13,127 nucleotides of DNA from an uncultured Pseudomonadota bacterium (GTDB lineage: Bacteria > SAR324 > NAC60-12), in assembly GCA_913056375.1 (NCBI GenBank), contig CAJXNF010000038.1:1-13127 (forward strand). Direction: 5' to 3'. The position numbers and the translations under genes were made by a program. This document shows positions 12,854-13,127 of the stretch, piece by piece. Numbering within the stretch: position 1 is the first letter of the stretch; each line of letters opens with the position of its first letter. The notes under the pieces were generated by a model that worked only from the letters and a program-made list of their open reading frames with translations, ran no database searches and was not told where the DNA came from.

Positions 12854-13127
12854 ATGAAGTTGAAGAACTTGTTTGCCGCTGGTGCCGCAGTTGTTCTGGG
12901 CTTAGGTCTGGCTGCCAGTGTACAAGCCGCCGGTGACCCAGCCAAGGGTCAGGCTCTTTACGCAACCTGCGCTTCCTGCCATGGAGCCAATGGAGAAGGC
13001 AATCAAGCCCTCAATGCTCCAGCCATTGCTGGACAGCAAGACTGGTATCTGACCCGACAGTTGAAGAACTACCAGGAAGGTATTCGTGGAACACACGCCA
13101 AAGACGTTTACGGCATGCAGATGCGTC
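12854..13127 (+). CDS. Class I c-type cytochrome, 3' end beyond the window
   Basis: An electron carrier of the periplasm; only the first 91 codons are present. The Sec signal peptide (MKLKNLFAAG... with a Gly/Ala/Leu-rich core) probably ends at SVQA (residue 25). The covalent haem motif CASCH (C39, C42, H43) is followed by GANGEGN and NAPAIAGQQDWYLTRQLKNYQEGIRG, a pattern common in small single-haem domains that accompany cytochrome oxidases. A Met in YGMQM is a candidate for the sixth haem ligand. AGGAGA sits directly upstream of the ATG with short spacing. It is separated from the lipoprotein gene by 216 nt and a hairpin, so it is likely its own transcription unit. Confidence 0.9.
   Translation, partial: MKLKNLFAAGAAVVLGLGLAASVQAAGDPAKGQALYATCASCHGANGEGNQALNAPAIAGQQDWYLTRQLKNYQEGIRGTHAKDVYGMQMR

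Overview
The window looks like an ordinary chromosomal stretch of a Gram-negative bacterium. It encodes an outer-membrane beta-barrel protein ending in Phe, two predicted lipoproteins, several exported or membrane-anchored proteins and a periplasmic c-type cytochrome. TrmFO (the folate-dependent tRNA m5U enzyme) instead of TrmA, and a perfect CIRCE heat-shock operator, argue against a typical gammaproteobacterium. A deltaproteobacterial or SAR324-like marine lineage is my best guess, held with low confidence. No mobile element, CRISPR array, tRNA or rRNA is visible.

Left part (1-4156). After an AT-rich non-coding start come a 3-methyladenine DNA glycosylase (+), an AT-rich beta-barrel gene (-), an RluA-type pseudouridine synthase (-), a double-cupin protein of the ChrR cupin type (+) and a DUF72/YecE protein (-). 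The pseudouridine synthase and the bicupin are head to head with only 21 nt between start codons.

Middle (4157-6968). An unrecognised 126-aa acidic protein (+) converges on a small heat-shock protein, Hsp20 (-). Hsp20 has a consensus -35, a usable -10 and a perfect CIRCE inverted repeat over the -10 and the predicted start of transcription, so HrcA repression is expected. Upstream on the same strand are a Gln-rich 235-aa protein of unknown function and a TPR lipoprotein.

Right part (7018-13127). A long run of + strand genes follows: an exported 135-aa protein, a BioD-like P-loop protein (ATGA overlap), a membrane-anchored 140-aa protein, a purple-acid-phosphatase-like metallophosphoesterase, a fumarylacetoacetase-family hydrolase closest to fumarylpyruvate hydrolase, TrmFO (8-nt overlap), UppP (ATGA overlap) and a 68-aa lipoprotein. 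After a hairpin, a class I cytochrome c begins and runs off the window end.

Most genes are recognisable housekeeping or conserved families. The best leads are the CIRCE-controlled hsp20, the orphan BioD paralogue coupled to an exported protein, the 140-aa protein with a GOLD-like sequence pattern, and the head-to-head rluA/bicupin pair. No clearly new multi-gene system is evident.
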